NCBI GenBank assembly: GCA_944325065.1
Contig: CALUYS010000008.1
Span: 1 to 64,000 of the forward strand
Source: Candidatus Gastranaerophilales bacterium
GTDB lineage: Bacteria > Cyanobacteriota > Vampirovibrionia > Gastranaerophilales > Gastranaerophilaceae
Direction: 5' to 3'
DNA: 64,000 nt
In this document: piece after piece, positions 1 through 10,307 of the stretch
How the letters are laid out: each line of letters starts with the position of its first letter
Position numbering within the stretch: position 1 is the stretch's first letter
Translations under genes and position numbers: made by a program
The notes under the pieces: generated by a model
What the model saw: only the letters and a program-made list of their open reading frames with translations
Told to the model about the DNA's origin: nothing
Database searches by the model: none

Positions 1-53
1 ATCCCAAATCAAATCCCATTTTTCTCAAAATAAATATATACATACACAAAAAT

Positions 54-78
54 CGCCATATTTATGGCGTTTTTTTTT
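54..78 (+). terminator. Rho-independent terminator of an upstream gene
   Basis: A six-base-pair stem CGCCAT / ATGGCG with loop ATTT is followed by a run of nine T. It probably ends transcription of a gene lying left of the window. A run of A before the stem means it could also work on the opposite strand. Confidence 0.75.
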
Positions 79-436
79 GAAAAGGTTTTGTTTTTAAAAA
101 TTATTGGATAAAGTGTAAATAAATTTAATACAATAAGTTTTAGAATCTATATATCAGTTTGATCTAAATAAGCTAGAATATAGTTATAATCTCATTCCAA
201 ATTTATTTTACAATTTAACCAATTTAATTAGGTTTTAATTTGTATACAGACTTATCATATATGTTATCACAAACTTTACAGTTTATGATTTAAATACTAT
301 TCAGGAGAACAATTTTAACTTGTATATAAATTTTTAAGTTTTTTATTTTCAACTTTCGTAACAAAGTTTATAAAATTAATTTGAAAAATTGTGTATTTGT
401 AATAAAATAAGATATATTGTATAAATAATAATTAAA
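79..436. other. Non-coding leader upstream of glyQ
   Basis: About 360 bp of very AT-rich sequence without a credible gene. I looked for a T-box leader (specifier stem plus the conserved GGTGG-type antiterminator bulge), which some glycyl-tRNA synthetase genes carry, and saw none. Apart from the promoter candidate near its end I see no structure. Confidence 0.5.
381..408 (+). promoter_or_regulatory. Candidate sigma-70 type promoter for glyQ
   Basis: TTGAAA (381-386) and TAAAAT (403-408) are separated by 16 bases and lie about 40 bp before the glyQ start. In sequence this AT-rich such matches occur by chance, so support is modest. Confidence 0.3.
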
Positions 437-448
437 GTGGGAATAAAA

Positions 449-1336
449 ATGTCATTAACATTTCAGGAATTAATATTAAATTTATCTAAATATTGGAGTG
501 AATATGGCTGTATAATCCAACAGCCATACGATATTGAAAAAGGAGCGAGTACAATGAATCCTGCCACATTTTTGCGTTCATTGGGACCTGAACCTTGGAA
601 TACTGCAATGGTGGAACCTTGTCGAAGACCAACTGATGCAAGATATGGTGAAAATCCAAATCGTTTGGGACATTATTTTCAGTATCAGGTTATTTTAAAA
701 CCATCTCCTGATAACGCTCAGGAATTATATTTGGATTCTTTAAAAGCAATGGGGATTGATTTATCAAAACATGATGTTCGATTTGTAGAGGATAATTGGG
801 AGTCTCCAACGCTTGGAGCATCTGGTGTCGGTTGGGAAGTATGGCTTGATGGTATGGAAATTACTCAATTTACATATTTTCAACAAGTTGGAGGGCTTGA
901 AGTTAAGCCTGTGGCTCTTGAACTTACTTATGGACTTGAACGTATTGCTATGTATTTACAAAATGTTAATTCTGTTTTTGATGTAATGTGGAATAAAAAT
1001 ATAAGATATGGGGAAATATATTTACAAAATGAAATAGAACAGTCAAAATATAATTTTGAAGTTTCAAATGCTAAAAGCTTATTTCAAATGTTTGATTTGT
1101 ATGAGAGTGAAGTAAATTCATGTATAGATGCAAATCTTGTATTACCTTCTTATGATTATACTTTAAAATGTTCCCATACATTTAATTTGCTTGATGCTCG
1201 AGGCGTAATAAGCAAAGATGAGAGAATAAACTATATAAATCGTGTTCGTAAAATGGCTTCAAAAGTTGCAAAATTATATGTAAAACAAAGAGAAGAGTTA
1301 GGATATCCATTAATAAAAAATATAAATTATAACTAA
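449..1336 (+). CDS. glyQ: Glycyl-tRNA synthetase alpha subunit
   Basis: GlyQ is the catalytic subunit of the heterotetrameric bacterial glycyl-tRNA synthetase and charges tRNA-Gly in the cytoplasm. The protein is recognisable along its whole length: the N-terminal block with [16 protein letters not shown], then [15 protein letters not shown], the motif [18 protein letters not shown], and the stretch around [17 protein letters not shown]. At 296 residues it has the usual length. I chose ATG at 449 because the purine-rich AAAGTGGGA lies just in front; an in-frame GTG at 437 is possible but falls inside that site. The beta subunit gene glyS is not next to it, so the subunits must be encoded apart, as is usual in cyanobacteria. 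The next genes are permeases and probably unrelated in function. Confidence 0.95.
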   Translation: MSLTFQELILNLSKYWSEYGCIIQQPYDIEKGASTMNPATFLRSLGPEPWNTAMVEPCRRPTDARYGENPNRLGHYFQYQVILKPSPDNAQELYLDSLKAMGIDLSKHDVRFVEDNWESPTLGASGVGWEVWLDGMEITQFTYFQQVGGLEVKPVALELTYGLERIAMYLQNVNSVFDVMWNKNIRYGEIYLQNEIEQSKYNFEVSNAKSLFQMFDLYESEVNSCIDANLVLPSYDYTLKCSHTFNLLDARGVISKDERINYINRVRKMASKVAKLYVKQREELGYPLIKNINYN

Positions 1337-1360
1337 AAAATTAAGGAAGTGAGATAGTTA

Positions 1361-2923
1361 TTGTTAAAAAAAATATTAAAAAATATTACAAAGATTAAAA
1401 ATCCTGATGATATGATAGAAAATGCCAAAAAAGCAGGTTTAAATAAAACACTAACTGCATTTGATTTAATAATGTTAGGTGTTGGGGCAATTATAGGATC
1501 AGGTATATTTACAGTTGTTGGGATTGCAGCTGCAGGGGGATCGCAAGGTCCAGGTGCTGGGCCTGCTCTTGTTATTTCTATGGTCATTGCCTCAATAGCT
1601 TGTATTTTTTCAGCTTTATGTTACTCAGAATTTGCTTCAATGATACCAGTTGCCGGAAGTGCATATACATATACTTATGCAACAATGGGAGAATTTGCGG
1701 CTTGGATTGTTGGGTGGGTGCTTCTTCTTGAATATGCTATTGGTTTTATTGCCGTTGCAAGTGCTTGGACAGGCTATCTTATTCAATTTTTAAAAGGGTT
1801 TACTTTTTTGCCTCAGTTTATAAAAAACCCTCCAATATGGCTTGTAAATGATTACCAAAGTGCTTTTGCTTTTTGTAAAAAAAACGGTTTAAATCCAATA
1901 GATGAAATTCCTTATTTTGGTAGTATACCAATTTCATTGAATCTTCCAGGGATATTAATGGCATTAACTTTAATGTTTATTTTGGTGAAGGGTATAAAAG
2001 AATCAACAAAAATGGCTTCATTGATGGTATTGATAAAAATAAGCGTAATAATGATGTTTATTATTACTGGTGCATTTTATGTAAAACCAGAAAACTGGAT
2101 GCCTTTTGCACCAAATGGTTTTAGCGGCATATTTATGGGTGCATTTATTATTTTCTTTGCCTATATTGGCTTTGATGCCATTGCAACAACAGCTGAAGAA
2201 GCTAAAAACCCTCAAAAAGATTTGCCTATAGGGATTATAGGGTCATTGTTATGTTGTACAATTATATATGTTCTTGTAGCACTTGTTTTAACAGGCATGA
2301 TACCGACAAATCAAATAGATTTACATGCCCCAATAGCTCATGTCATGCGACTTGTAGGACAAGATTGGGTAGCAGGATTGATATCTTTAGGAGCTTTAAC
2401 TGGTTTATCTTCAGTCTTATTAGTTTTATATCTTGCAACTACCCGTGTTTTATATGCAATGAGTAGAGATAATTTCTTACCGAATATCTTCCAAAAAGTT
2501 CATAGCAAATATAAAACTCCACATATTATAACTATATTTGTGGGTGTTTGTATCATCGTTGGGTCATTGTTTTTTAATATAAATATCGCAGCTGAAATGT
2601 GTAATTTCGGTACATTCACTTCTTTTATTATTGTTTGCATAGCTGTATTGATTTTAAGAAAAACAGAACCTAATAGGTATAGACCTTTTAAAGTTCCATT
2701 TTCACCATTATTTCCTATCTTAGGGATTGTTTGTTGTTCAGGTTTAATGATATATTCAATGAAATTTTTGACAACTTCTCGTTTGCTTTTTCCTATTTGG
2801 CTTTTAGTCGGCACTTTAATATATTTTAGTTACGGTTATCAAGTTAATCGTAAAAATGAATGTAATCACATTAAAAAAATAAATAATTATCAAAAAGATA
2901 TTGAGATTGAGTCAAAAGTATGA
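1361..2923 (+). CDS. APC-family amino acid permease (copy 1)
   Basis: A polytopic inner-membrane amino acid transporter of the APC superfamily, closest in style to the cationic amino acid/YfnA-like group. The N-terminal signature GVGAIIGSGIFTVVGIAA is the substrate-binding unwound helix of the family, and the internal block FFAYIGFDAIATTAEEAKNP is the conserved loop after helix 6. I count about twelve to thirteen hydrophobic segments in 520 residues, normal for the family. Translation starts at TTG (1361), preceded by AAGGAAGTGAG. It overlaps the next gene by four bases (ATGA), so the two are co-translated. Substrate cannot be read from the sequence. Copy 2 is a tandem paralogue. Confidence 0.9.
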   Translation: MLKKILKNITKIKNPDDMIENAKKAGLNKTLTAFDLIMLGVGAIIGSGIFTVVGIAAAGGSQGPGAGPALVISMVIASIACIFSALCYSEFASMIPVAGSAYTYTYATMGEFAAWIVGWVLLLEYAIGFIAVASAWTGYLIQFLKGFTFLPQFIKNPPIWLVNDYQSAFAFCKKNGLNPIDEIPYFGSIPISLNLPGILMALTLMFILVKGIKESTKMASLMVLIKISVIMMFIITGAFYVKPENWMPFAPNGFSGIFMGAFIIFFAYIGFDAIATTAEEAKNPQKDLPIGIIGSLLCCTIIYVLVALVLTGMIPTNQIDLHAPIAHVMRLVGQDWVAGLISLGALTGLSSVLLVLYLATTRVLYAMSRDNFLPNIFQKVHSKYKTPHIITIFVGVCIIVGSLFFNINIAAEMCNFGTFTSFIIVCIAVLILRKTEPNRYRPFKVPFSPLFPILGIVCCSGLMIYSMKFLTTSRLLFPIWLLVGTLIYFSYGYQVNRKNECNHIKKINNYQKDIEIESKV

Positions 2924-4473
2924 ATCATATAAAACAATTTAGGAATAATTTACTTTCAAAAAAAACAGCCGATGAATTTATCGATGAGTCGAACAATTCA
3001 AAATTAAAGAAAAATTTAAATGCTTTTGATTTAATAATACTTGGTATTGGAGCTGTTGTTGGTACAGGTATTTTTACAATAATAGGTATTGCGGCTGTTG
3101 GTTCTACACCTGAATTTGGAGCTGGACCTTCTGTGGTTTTGTCAATGATTTTAGCTGCCGTTGCTTGTGTATTTACAGCTTTTTGTTATTGTGAGTTTGC
3201 CTCAATGATGCCTGTTTCAGGAAGTGCATATACATATACTTATGCAACAATGGGAGAATTTGCAGCTTGGATTGTTGGGTGGATTTTGATGCTTGAATAT
3301 GCAGTTGGTAATATTACAATTGCTTGTGCTTGGACAGATTATTTTTTACAATTTTTAAAAGGGTTCCCATTTCTTCCCAACTGGATGCTTAATCCTCCAA
3401 TATGGCTTGTTAATGATTATAGAAGTGCAATTGAAGTTTGTCATAAATCAAATTTAAATCCAGATTTAATTATTCCAAAGCTTTTTAATCTAATACCTTT
3501 TTCAATAAACTTGCCGGCAATATTATTGCTTGTTGCAGTTACACTTATATTAGTTCGAGGGGTAAAAGAATCAACAAAAGTTGCTGGTTTAATGGTATTT
3601 GTGAAACTTGCAGTAATTTTTCTATTTATTGGCGTTGGTATGTTTTATGTAAAGCCACACAACTGGATGCCTTTTTGTCCAAATGGTTTTAAAGCTATAA
3701 CAATGGGAGCTTTTATAATCTTTTTTGCTTATGTTGGGTTTGATGCTATTTCAACAGCTGCTGAGGAAACAAAAAATCCACAAAAAAATTTGCCAATAGG
3801 TATATTAGGAACTTTATTTATATGTACTACAATTTATGTTCTTGTTGCACTTGTTTTAACAGGTATAATGCCGCAAAGTATGATTGATATTCATGCTCCA
3901 ATCGCAAAAGCAATGACATATATTAATCAAAATTGGGTTGCCGGGTTAATTTCAATAGGAGCTTTAACTGGTTTAAGTTCTGTTATTATGGTTTATCAGC
4001 TTGGAACAACACGTATTATATATTCAATGAGTCGGGACGGATTTTTGCCTCCTTTTTTAAAAAATATTCATCCAAAATTTCATACCCCGCATATAATAAC
4101 TTATTTATGTGGAGCACTTGTCATAATAGGTTCTTTATTTATGGATTTAAAAGTATCAGCTGAATTATGTAATTTCGGCACATTCACTTCTTTTATTATT
4201 GTTTGCATAGCTGTATTAATTTTAAGAAAAACAGAACCTAATAGGTATCGACCTTTTAAAGTTCCATTTTCACCATTATTTCCTATATTGGGTATTGTTT
4301 TAAGTGCAGGATTAATGTTATATTCGATGAAATTTTTAGAAATATCTTCAATTTTATTTCCAATATGGCTTTTATTAGGTGTAATTTTTTATTTTATGTA
4401 TTGTTATAAAAATAAAAGATTAGATATGAATAGTAAAAATTCAAATGAGATTTTGACTTTAAGTAAAAAATAG
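2920..4473 (+). CDS. APC-family amino acid permease (copy 2)
   Basis: A paralogue of the preceding permease with the same architecture: GIGAVVGTGIFTIIGIAA near residue 45, FFAYVGFDAISTAAEE in the middle and about twelve to thirteen membrane segments in 517 residues. The start ATG overlaps the stop of copy 1. Identity between copies is uneven. Around residues 110-125 and 415-450 they are almost identical even at the DNA level, including silent positions, while the loops between have diverged. This points to tandem duplication followed by local gene conversion. Different loop residues suggest a different or broader substrate range, but that is inference. Confidence 0.9.
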   Translation: MNHIKQFRNNLLSKKTADEFIDESNNSKLKKNLNAFDLIILGIGAVVGTGIFTIIGIAAVGSTPEFGAGPSVVLSMILAAVACVFTAFCYCEFASMMPVSGSAYTYTYATMGEFAAWIVGWILMLEYAVGNITIACAWTDYFLQFLKGFPFLPNWMLNPPIWLVNDYRSAIEVCHKSNLNPDLIIPKLFNLIPFSINLPAILLLVAVTLILVRGVKESTKVAGLMVFVKLAVIFLFIGVGMFYVKPHNWMPFCPNGFKAITMGAFIIFFAYVGFDAISTAAEETKNPQKNLPIGILGTLFICTTIYVLVALVLTGIMPQSMIDIHAPIAKAMTYINQNWVAGLISIGALTGLSSVIMVYQLGTTRIIYSMSRDGFLPPFLKNIHPKFHTPHIITYLCGALVIIGSLFMDLKVSAELCNFGTFTSFIIVCIAVLILRKTEPNRYRPFKVPFSPLFPILGIVLSAGLMLYSMKFLEISSILFPIWLLLGVIFYFMYCYKNKRLDMNSKNSNEILTLSKK

Positions 4474-4500
4474 ATAATAATATTTTTATTATCTTAATTT
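4473..4500 (+). terminator. Weak hairpin after the permease pair
   Basis: An eight-bp AT-only stem GATAATAA / TTATTATC with a five-base loop overlaps the stop codon of permease 2 and is followed by a T-rich stretch. It may be a weak terminator or attenuator before the exported-protein gene; the stem has almost no GC. Confidence 0.3.
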
Positions 4501-4518
4501 CAGGGGAATTTATTTTAT

Positions 4519-5652
4519 ATGAAAAGAATAAAAAAAATAATAAGTTTTTTTCTACTCCAAATGTTTATAATTAACTTTGCATTTTGTTCAAATTGTTATT
4601 GTTTTGCAAGTGAAAATAGTAAGAAATTAGAAGGTCATGCTCAATTTTATGAATATAATGATAATGAAGTTAAAAACATATTTACAGGTGAAACACATAA
4701 AATAAAAACACGTGATGTAATAAAAATGACAGTATCAGAAGTTTTATCATCAGGTTTTACTCAAGAAGGTGATGAATTTTTTGCTCAGATAACAGAGGAT
4801 GTTGAAGGCAAAACTGGTGTTGTTTTGCCTGTTGGCACAGTAGCACATGGAACAGTAAAAGAAATGGAGGATTCAAAACGTTTAGGTCGTGATGGTTGGA
4901 TTGAAATAAATTTTGATTATCTGGTGACACCTGACGGTAGACAAATTCCAATTGAAGGAAAAATGTCAACAAAAATGCATCCTATTGCTGGTGTTGCAAA
5001 AACAGTTTTAGTAGATACAGGATATACCTTAGCAGGTGGTGTTGTCGGTGGTTTTGCTGCTTTAAACCTTCTTGGAGTTGAAGCTGCTATTGCATCTCAA
5101 GGATATACAATAGCAGGTGGTGCAGCTATTGGTGGTGCAATTGGGCTTGGTATAAGTTTATTTCGCAAAGGTAAAGATGTTTTAATTTCTCCTGGTGATG
5201 AAATTAAGGTTAAAGTACTTACACCAATTGATTTACCTGTTATTGCAGATGAAGCTTTAATGGTTGATGAATTAAAATATGAAGGACTTGATGTAAAAAT
5301 AACAAACGTGAAGCTTGAAAAAGATCCCTTTGGTGAAATGAATACTTATAATTTGTCTTTGATCATTTTAAATAATACTGATAAATCCTTTTCAAGTTTT
5401 GACCTTGCATTAATAAGTGAGTTAAATCGTGTATTTTATCCTTCTGTTTTTGCAGATAACACACTTTTAATGAAGACAATAAAACCACAAGATAGAGTCT
5501 CAGGTCGCCTTGCATTTTCAGTAGATAATCCAAAAAATAATCACTGGCTTGTGTTTTTTGATCGTACTACTCGTAAACCTCTTGCAAAAATTTCAATTGA
5601 TAATGCGATACGTCTTGCAAAACAGAAAGAACGTGAGAAAAAAAATAATTAA
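4519..5652 (+). CDS. Exported protein of unknown function with a glycine-rich central segment
   Basis: I do not recognise a family. The first about 33 residues form a signal peptide (basic KRIKK, then hydrophobic FFLLQMFIINFAF, with cysteines nearby). Residues about 35-150 are polar and beta-rich with GDEFFAQITEDVEGKTG and VLPVGTVAHGTVKEM, resembling the small barrel-like folds of envelope proteins. Residues about 155-220 are strongly Gly/Ala-rich and hydrophobic (GGVVGGFAALNLLGVEA, GGAAIGGAIGLGISLF), either one or two membrane segments or a glycine-zipper. The rest is soluble. A good AGGGGA site precedes the ATG. The protein is probably in the envelope. It sits between permeases and ahcY without obvious functional link. 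Confidence 0.75.
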   Translation: MKRIKKIISFFLLQMFIINFAFCSNCYCFASENSKKLEGHAQFYEYNDNEVKNIFTGETHKIKTRDVIKMTVSEVLSSGFTQEGDEFFAQITEDVEGKTGVVLPVGTVAHGTVKEMEDSKRLGRDGWIEINFDYLVTPDGRQIPIEGKMSTKMHPIAGVAKTVLVDTGYTLAGGVVGGFAALNLLGVEAAIASQGYTIAGGAAIGGAIGLGISLFRKGKDVLISPGDEIKVKVLTPIDLPVIADEALMVDELKYEGLDVKITNVKLEKDPFGEMNTYNLSLIILNNTDKSFSSFDLALISELNRVFYPSVFADNTLLMKTIKPQDRVSGRLAFSVDNPKNNHWLVFFDRTTRKPLAKISIDNAIRLAKQKEREKKNN

Positions 5653-5679
5653 ATTTTGTAATAAAATTTTATGTGATAA

Positions 5680-6999
<1,320 letters not shown>

Positions 7000-7035
7000 A
7001 ATAATATCTCTTGAACCGAGAGAATATAAACGTAT

Positions 7036-7065
7036 TTTACACGTTCAATGATTTGACTTTATACA
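7036..7065 (+). promoter_or_regulatory. Candidate strong promoter in front of a non-coding RNA
   Basis: TTTACA (7036-7041) and TATACA (7060-7065) are spaced by 18 bases. No coding sequence follows; transcription would begin near 7071-7073, at the first base of a region able to fold into a long closed RNA. Confidence 0.45.
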
Positions 7066-7071
7066 CTAATG

Positions 7072-7250
7072 CGGGCTGTTTTTTGTTTGATTATTCTTGC
7101 CTGTGAACTCAATCTTAATTTTATTCAGGTATCTTTATGTGGGGTTTTATGTTATTTCGGATAAGAAAGCATAACTTCCCCTTGTAATACCTTTGGCATT
7201 TACAACTAATAATATGGAAAAAAGGAGTAAAACAAAAAATGAACAGACCT
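7072..7250 (+). ncRNA. Candidate structured non-coding RNA, possibly 6S-like
   Basis: There is no plausible gene here, yet the ends can pair. GGGCTGTTTTTTGTTT at 7073-7088 is complementary, with small bulges, to AAAACAAAAAATGAACAGACCT at 7229-7250. Inside, an apical arm at about 7130-7190 has GGTAT pairing with ATACC, GGGG with CCCC and a seven-bp stem TTATGTT / AAGCATAA-type, leaving unpaired segments between arm and closing stem. A long hairpin of about 180 nt with a central bubble is the architecture of 6S RNA, the RNA polymerase regulator. A promoter is positioned for this 5' end. No sequence signature of tmRNA, RNase P or SRP RNA was found. The RNA is fairly likely; the 6S identity is a guess. 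Confidence 0.4.
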
Positions 7251-7500
7251 ACAAGGTTGTGAAGATGCGAAGCATCTTGGTATAAAAATAATATGGCAAA
7301 AAAGCAAAAAAGATGGTTGTTACTAAAACAAAAAACAACCTTAGTTTCGTCGCAACAACCGTGAGAGTCAAAAACATTTAATGCATATACAATCAAATTG
7401 TGTTAAACTAACAAATTTATAAATATTTAAAACTTTAAAGTACAAGTTATCTTTAATTTAATTTATACTAAAATTTTTAATATACCTCTAAAAGGGGTAA
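7251..7500. other. Non-coding region with two small hairpins
   Basis: Contains AAGATGC-GAA-GCATCTT at 7262-7278 and GGTTGTT / AACAACC at 7315-7321 and 7334-7340. Neither is followed by a convincing T-run. The first resembles short dispersed palindromes; its copy number cannot be judged here. A minus-strand reading frame of 91 codons across 7121-7396 looks like a shadow, rich in Phe and Cys without domain pattern. Confidence 0.35.
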
Positions 7501-7504
7501 ACTA

Positions 7505-7741
7505 TTATATTTTTAATAAATGTGAAGTTTTAAGAAAGTCTTGTAATTTTTCAAGTTCATATTTTAAAATAAAGCATAATTTTTCTATATCTGCCCAGTT
7601 TAGATCTTCATTAAGTCCAACATAAATACATTTATGTAAAATCTTTGAAATACTTCTTAGGCTTCCTAATATATAGTCTTTCAAGTGTATTTTTTAATTC
7701 ATCTATTTTTCAATATTATTTGTGTCTATTTTATTAGTCAT
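7505..7741 (-). pseudogene. Small gene with two in-frame stop codons
   Basis: Reading the minus strand from ATG at 7741 gives MTNKIDTNNIEK, a TAG, two residues, a TAA, then about 63 codons without interruption ending at 7505. The second part (YILGSLRSISKILHKCI, NEDLNWADIEKLCFILKYE, ELEKLQDFLKTSH) is helical and amphipathic, looks like true protein, and uses codons as its neighbours do. An AAGGA lies upstream of the ATG. I interpret it as a small helical protein gene inactivated by two nonsense changes; restart at a TTG (codon 20) could still make about 59 residues. I do not recognise the family. Confidence 0.45.
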
Positions 7742-7880
7742 TTTACGTTCTTAATCCTTATTAACTACAACAATTAAGTATAGACTAATATATTACGTCA
7801 AAACAAATAGTATACAATTTTATCAATATGTAAATTAAATAATTAAAATAATAATCAAAATTGTTAAGCACAATTAATAT

Positions 7881-9326
7881 TTACTTTAGTACACTAATTT
7901 CTTTGTACTTTCTTAAATATGGCAAATGAGCATCTGTTATAAGTTCACCTGGTACCAAAATAAAAATTCCAGGAGGACACTCAGCAATAATTTGAGATGA
8001 AATACGACCAATTGAGTCTTCAAGACTAACCTTTTCACTTTCCATATAAAAAGCTTCACGTGGTGTCATTTTAATTATTGGAGTTAATAAAGGCATAAAT
8101 TTTAATTTTTCCATATATGAAATATCATGATAATTTGAAATTGCTATTTTTTTTATTGACTGAACAAAATATTTTACTTCATCAAAGTTATTTCCTATAT
8201 TTAAAAGTGCTAAAAAACCATAATCCGTGGTTGATTCAATTTCGATATTGAACTCGGTTTTTAAAATTGTTTCTAATCTTGCACCTGTGAATCCATCAAT
8301 TGAAATAAATAATTTAGTAGGGTCAATTTTAAAATCTTTATTATTCGATAGAACATGGACATTTTGATAATCTTTTAATTCATTTCGAACATATATAGCA
8401 TTATCAATTGCATTCTCAATTAATTTTTTACCATCATCACTTTCTAAATATGCACGAGCAGCATCAATACTAGCTAGCAAAAGAATAGATGGACTTGTTG
8501 TATGAAGAAGTCTTAAATTATGTTTTAACCTTTCAATATCAATAATGCTATCTTTTGCAACATGTAAAATAGAACTTTGAGAAAAACTACCACCTGTCTT
8601 ATGCATTGAATGGACAACTGCAGATGCTCCTAAATGTAATGCTGATGTTGGAAGTTTTGGACTAAAATTCCAAAGACAACCATGTGCTTCATCTACAATT
8701 AATGGTATATTATAATATTTACAAATATCTGAAATTGCTTTTATATCGGAAACAATACCTTCATATGTTGGGCTTGTAATCCAAACAAGTTTTATATCAG
8801 GATTTATTTCAAGTTCATTTTTGACAGCTTGAGGATCTATTTCACCCCAAATAGAATATTTTTCGTGTTTTTTTGGTGTTATCCAAATAGGATTTGCACT
8901 TGACATAATCATTCCTGTAACAATAGAACGATGACAATTACGACCAATTAAAACTTTATCATTGGGTTTTATTAATGTAAGAGCCAAAGCCATATTGCCA
9001 ATGGAAGAACCATTTAAAAGAAAAAATGATTCCTTTGCCCCAAAAGCTTTTGCTGCAAGTTCTTGTGCTTCTTTTATTGGCCCTGTTGAGGGATGAAGAG
9101 TACCTATACTTTCAAATTCATCAGTTGAATCCAAAGTCGCTGCATCATATTTAGAAAGCAAAACTTTAAAATCAGGCAAAATTCCAGAACCTTTTGTGTG
9201 CCCAGGGATATGAAACTGTATCGAACCACCACTTATTGCACTACGTTTAATTGCTTCTAATATTGGCGCATATGTTTCAGTTCGGTTGTTACCTGATTTT
9301 ATTTTTTTTGCTTTTTCTGAACCCAA
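7881..9326 (-). CDS. Orn/Lys/Arg decarboxylase family PLP enzyme
   Basis: A fold-type I pyridoxal-phosphate enzyme of the Orn/Lys/Arg decarboxylase family, making a polyamine precursor (cadaverine, putrescine or agmatine) from a basic amino acid. Signs are the N-terminal FHIPGHTKG, FFLLNGSSIGN (cofactor phosphate region), IVDEAHGCLW (Asp that contacts the PLP ring nitrogen) and SMHKTGGSFSQ, whose Lys binds PLP. The C-terminal domain ends with ECPPGIFILVPGELI. At 481 residues it is the short form without the wing domain of E. coli enzymes. Start is TTG at 9326 after AAGGTTGAG. Substrate cannot be decided from sequence alone; arginine is common in this short group. It is a single gene with no polyamine partner nearby. 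Confidence 0.9.
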   Translation of the reverse strand: MGSEKAKKIKSGNNRTETYAPILEAIKRSAISGGSIQFHIPGHTKGSGILPDFKVLLSKYDAATLDSTDEFESIGTLHPSTGPIKEAQELAAKAFGAKESFFLLNGSSIGNMALALTLIKPNDKVLIGRNCHRSIVTGMIMSSANPIWITPKKHEKYSIWGEIDPQAVKNELEINPDIKLVWITSPTYEGIVSDIKAISDICKYYNIPLIVDEAHGCLWNFSPKLPTSALHLGASAVVHSMHKTGGSFSQSSILHVAKDSIIDIERLKHNLRLLHTTSPSILLLASIDAARAYLESDDGKKLIENAIDNAIYVRNELKDYQNVHVLSNNKDFKIDPTKLFISIDGFTGARLETILKTEFNIEIESTTDYGFLALLNIGNNFDEVKYFVQSIKKIAISNYHDISYMEKLKFMPLLTPIIKMTPREAFYMESEKVSLEDSIGRISSQIIAECPPGIFILVPGELITDAHLPYLRKYKEISVLK

Positions 9327-9417
9327 TTTATTTTCTCAACCTTAATTTTAATATATACATTTATTAATGCATAAATATAGAAAAAATTCTAATATTAAAA
9401 AGAATTATTAAAAAATA

Positions 9418-10224
9418 TTAAGATTGATCTTCAAGTGTACTTGGTGTGAAAGCTATTACACCTGTATGATCATCACCATTTATTTTGTCATTCAAAAATA
9501 AACCTTTTGTTTTACCTTCGCTTTTTTCAGTATAGTGATAAAAAGTATTTTTGGTTGTTGTATTATTTATACAAACAAACTTATTCGCTAAACTGATTTC
9601 TTTGTTTTCACTATTATTATAAAAATTAGAAAAAACTGTTTTAGCTTCTGAATCATACTCATAATGTAATACTTCATTATTTATTTCCATTTTTTGTGAT
9701 TGATCTTTGTTTATAATGAAATTAGTAGTTTTATCTATATATTTTAATTTTATTTCAGGGTCATTTTTATAAAAAGTTACATTGAACTTTTTTTCTAAAT
9801 TATTATTTTTATCATAAAATGTTATATTTGTAAAATCATCATTATTTATTATTTCGGCAACTTCTGTTTGGTTTTCAAGATAATAATGCATATCCATTGT
9901 ATCTTTTTGATTTTCATTAAAATTCTTAGCAAAACCTCTTCTTGTTTCTTCACTACTTTTAATTTCTGCAGCTCTTTGAATATTATTATTTACTTGCATT
10001 TGAATTTTGTTTATTTCTTGATTTTCTTTTTGCATTGTTTTAGATATATCTTGGAATGTCAGTGTTCTATTTACTAAAACTCTTTTGGCAGGGTTTTCTG
10101 GTAATGGAGTGTCACTTGTTTCCCTCTTCTTTGACGTAGTTATTACATTAGAAATTTGTCCATTAGTTGTTAACTTTGACATAATTTTTGTGGGTGTTTT
10201 TAAATTTAATTTTATAGATTGCAT
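9418..10224 (-). CDS. Hypothetical protein, Asn/Lys-rich
   Basis: No family recognised. There is no signal peptide or membrane segment. The start ATG follows AAGGAATAAAAA. The N-terminus (MQSIKLNLKTPTKIMSK) is short and basic with an I-K-L-N pattern recurring in other unknowns here. Residues about 75-110 form a probable helix with coiled-coil character (QKENQEINKIQMQVNNN), and the C-terminal half repeats beta-like strands such as ITFYDKNNNLEKKFNVTFY. It may be a secreted or surface-associated protein; nothing in the neighbours tells its role. Confidence 0.65.
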   Translation of the reverse strand: MQSIKLNLKTPTKIMSKLTTNGQISNVITTSKKRETSDTPLPENPAKRVLVNRTLTFQDISKTMQKENQEINKIQMQVNNNIQRAAEIKSSEETRRGFAKNFNENQKDTMDMHYYLENQTEVAEIINNDDFTNITFYDKNNNLEKKFNVTFYKNDPEIKLKYIDKTTNFIINKDQSQKMEINNEVLHYEYDSEAKTVFSNFYNNSENKEISLANKFVCINNTTTKNTFYHYTEKSEGKTKGLFLNDKINGDDHTGVIAFTPSTLEDQS

Positions 10225-10307
10225 GTTTTTTTTTATTCCTTATTTAAACTATTACATTACAAATATTAATATAAAAAAAATATTATAAAATAGAATGTAA
10301 CAAAAAA

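Noticed and set aside
79-436. T-box or other riboswitch before glyQ
   Set aside because: No conserved antiterminator or specifier structure could be found in the leader.
1333-1587. 84-codon minus-strand frame over permease 1
   Set aside because: Proline/alanine-rich antisense shadow of the glycine-rich permease helix.
7072-7250. tmRNA, RNase P RNA or SRP RNA
   Set aside because: None of the hallmark sequences (tRNA-like end with tag frame, P4 core, GGAA/GCAG SRP loop) is present.
7121-7396. 91-codon minus-strand reading frame
   Set aside because: Overlaps the candidate structured RNA, has skewed Phe/Cys/His composition and no convincing ribosome binding site.
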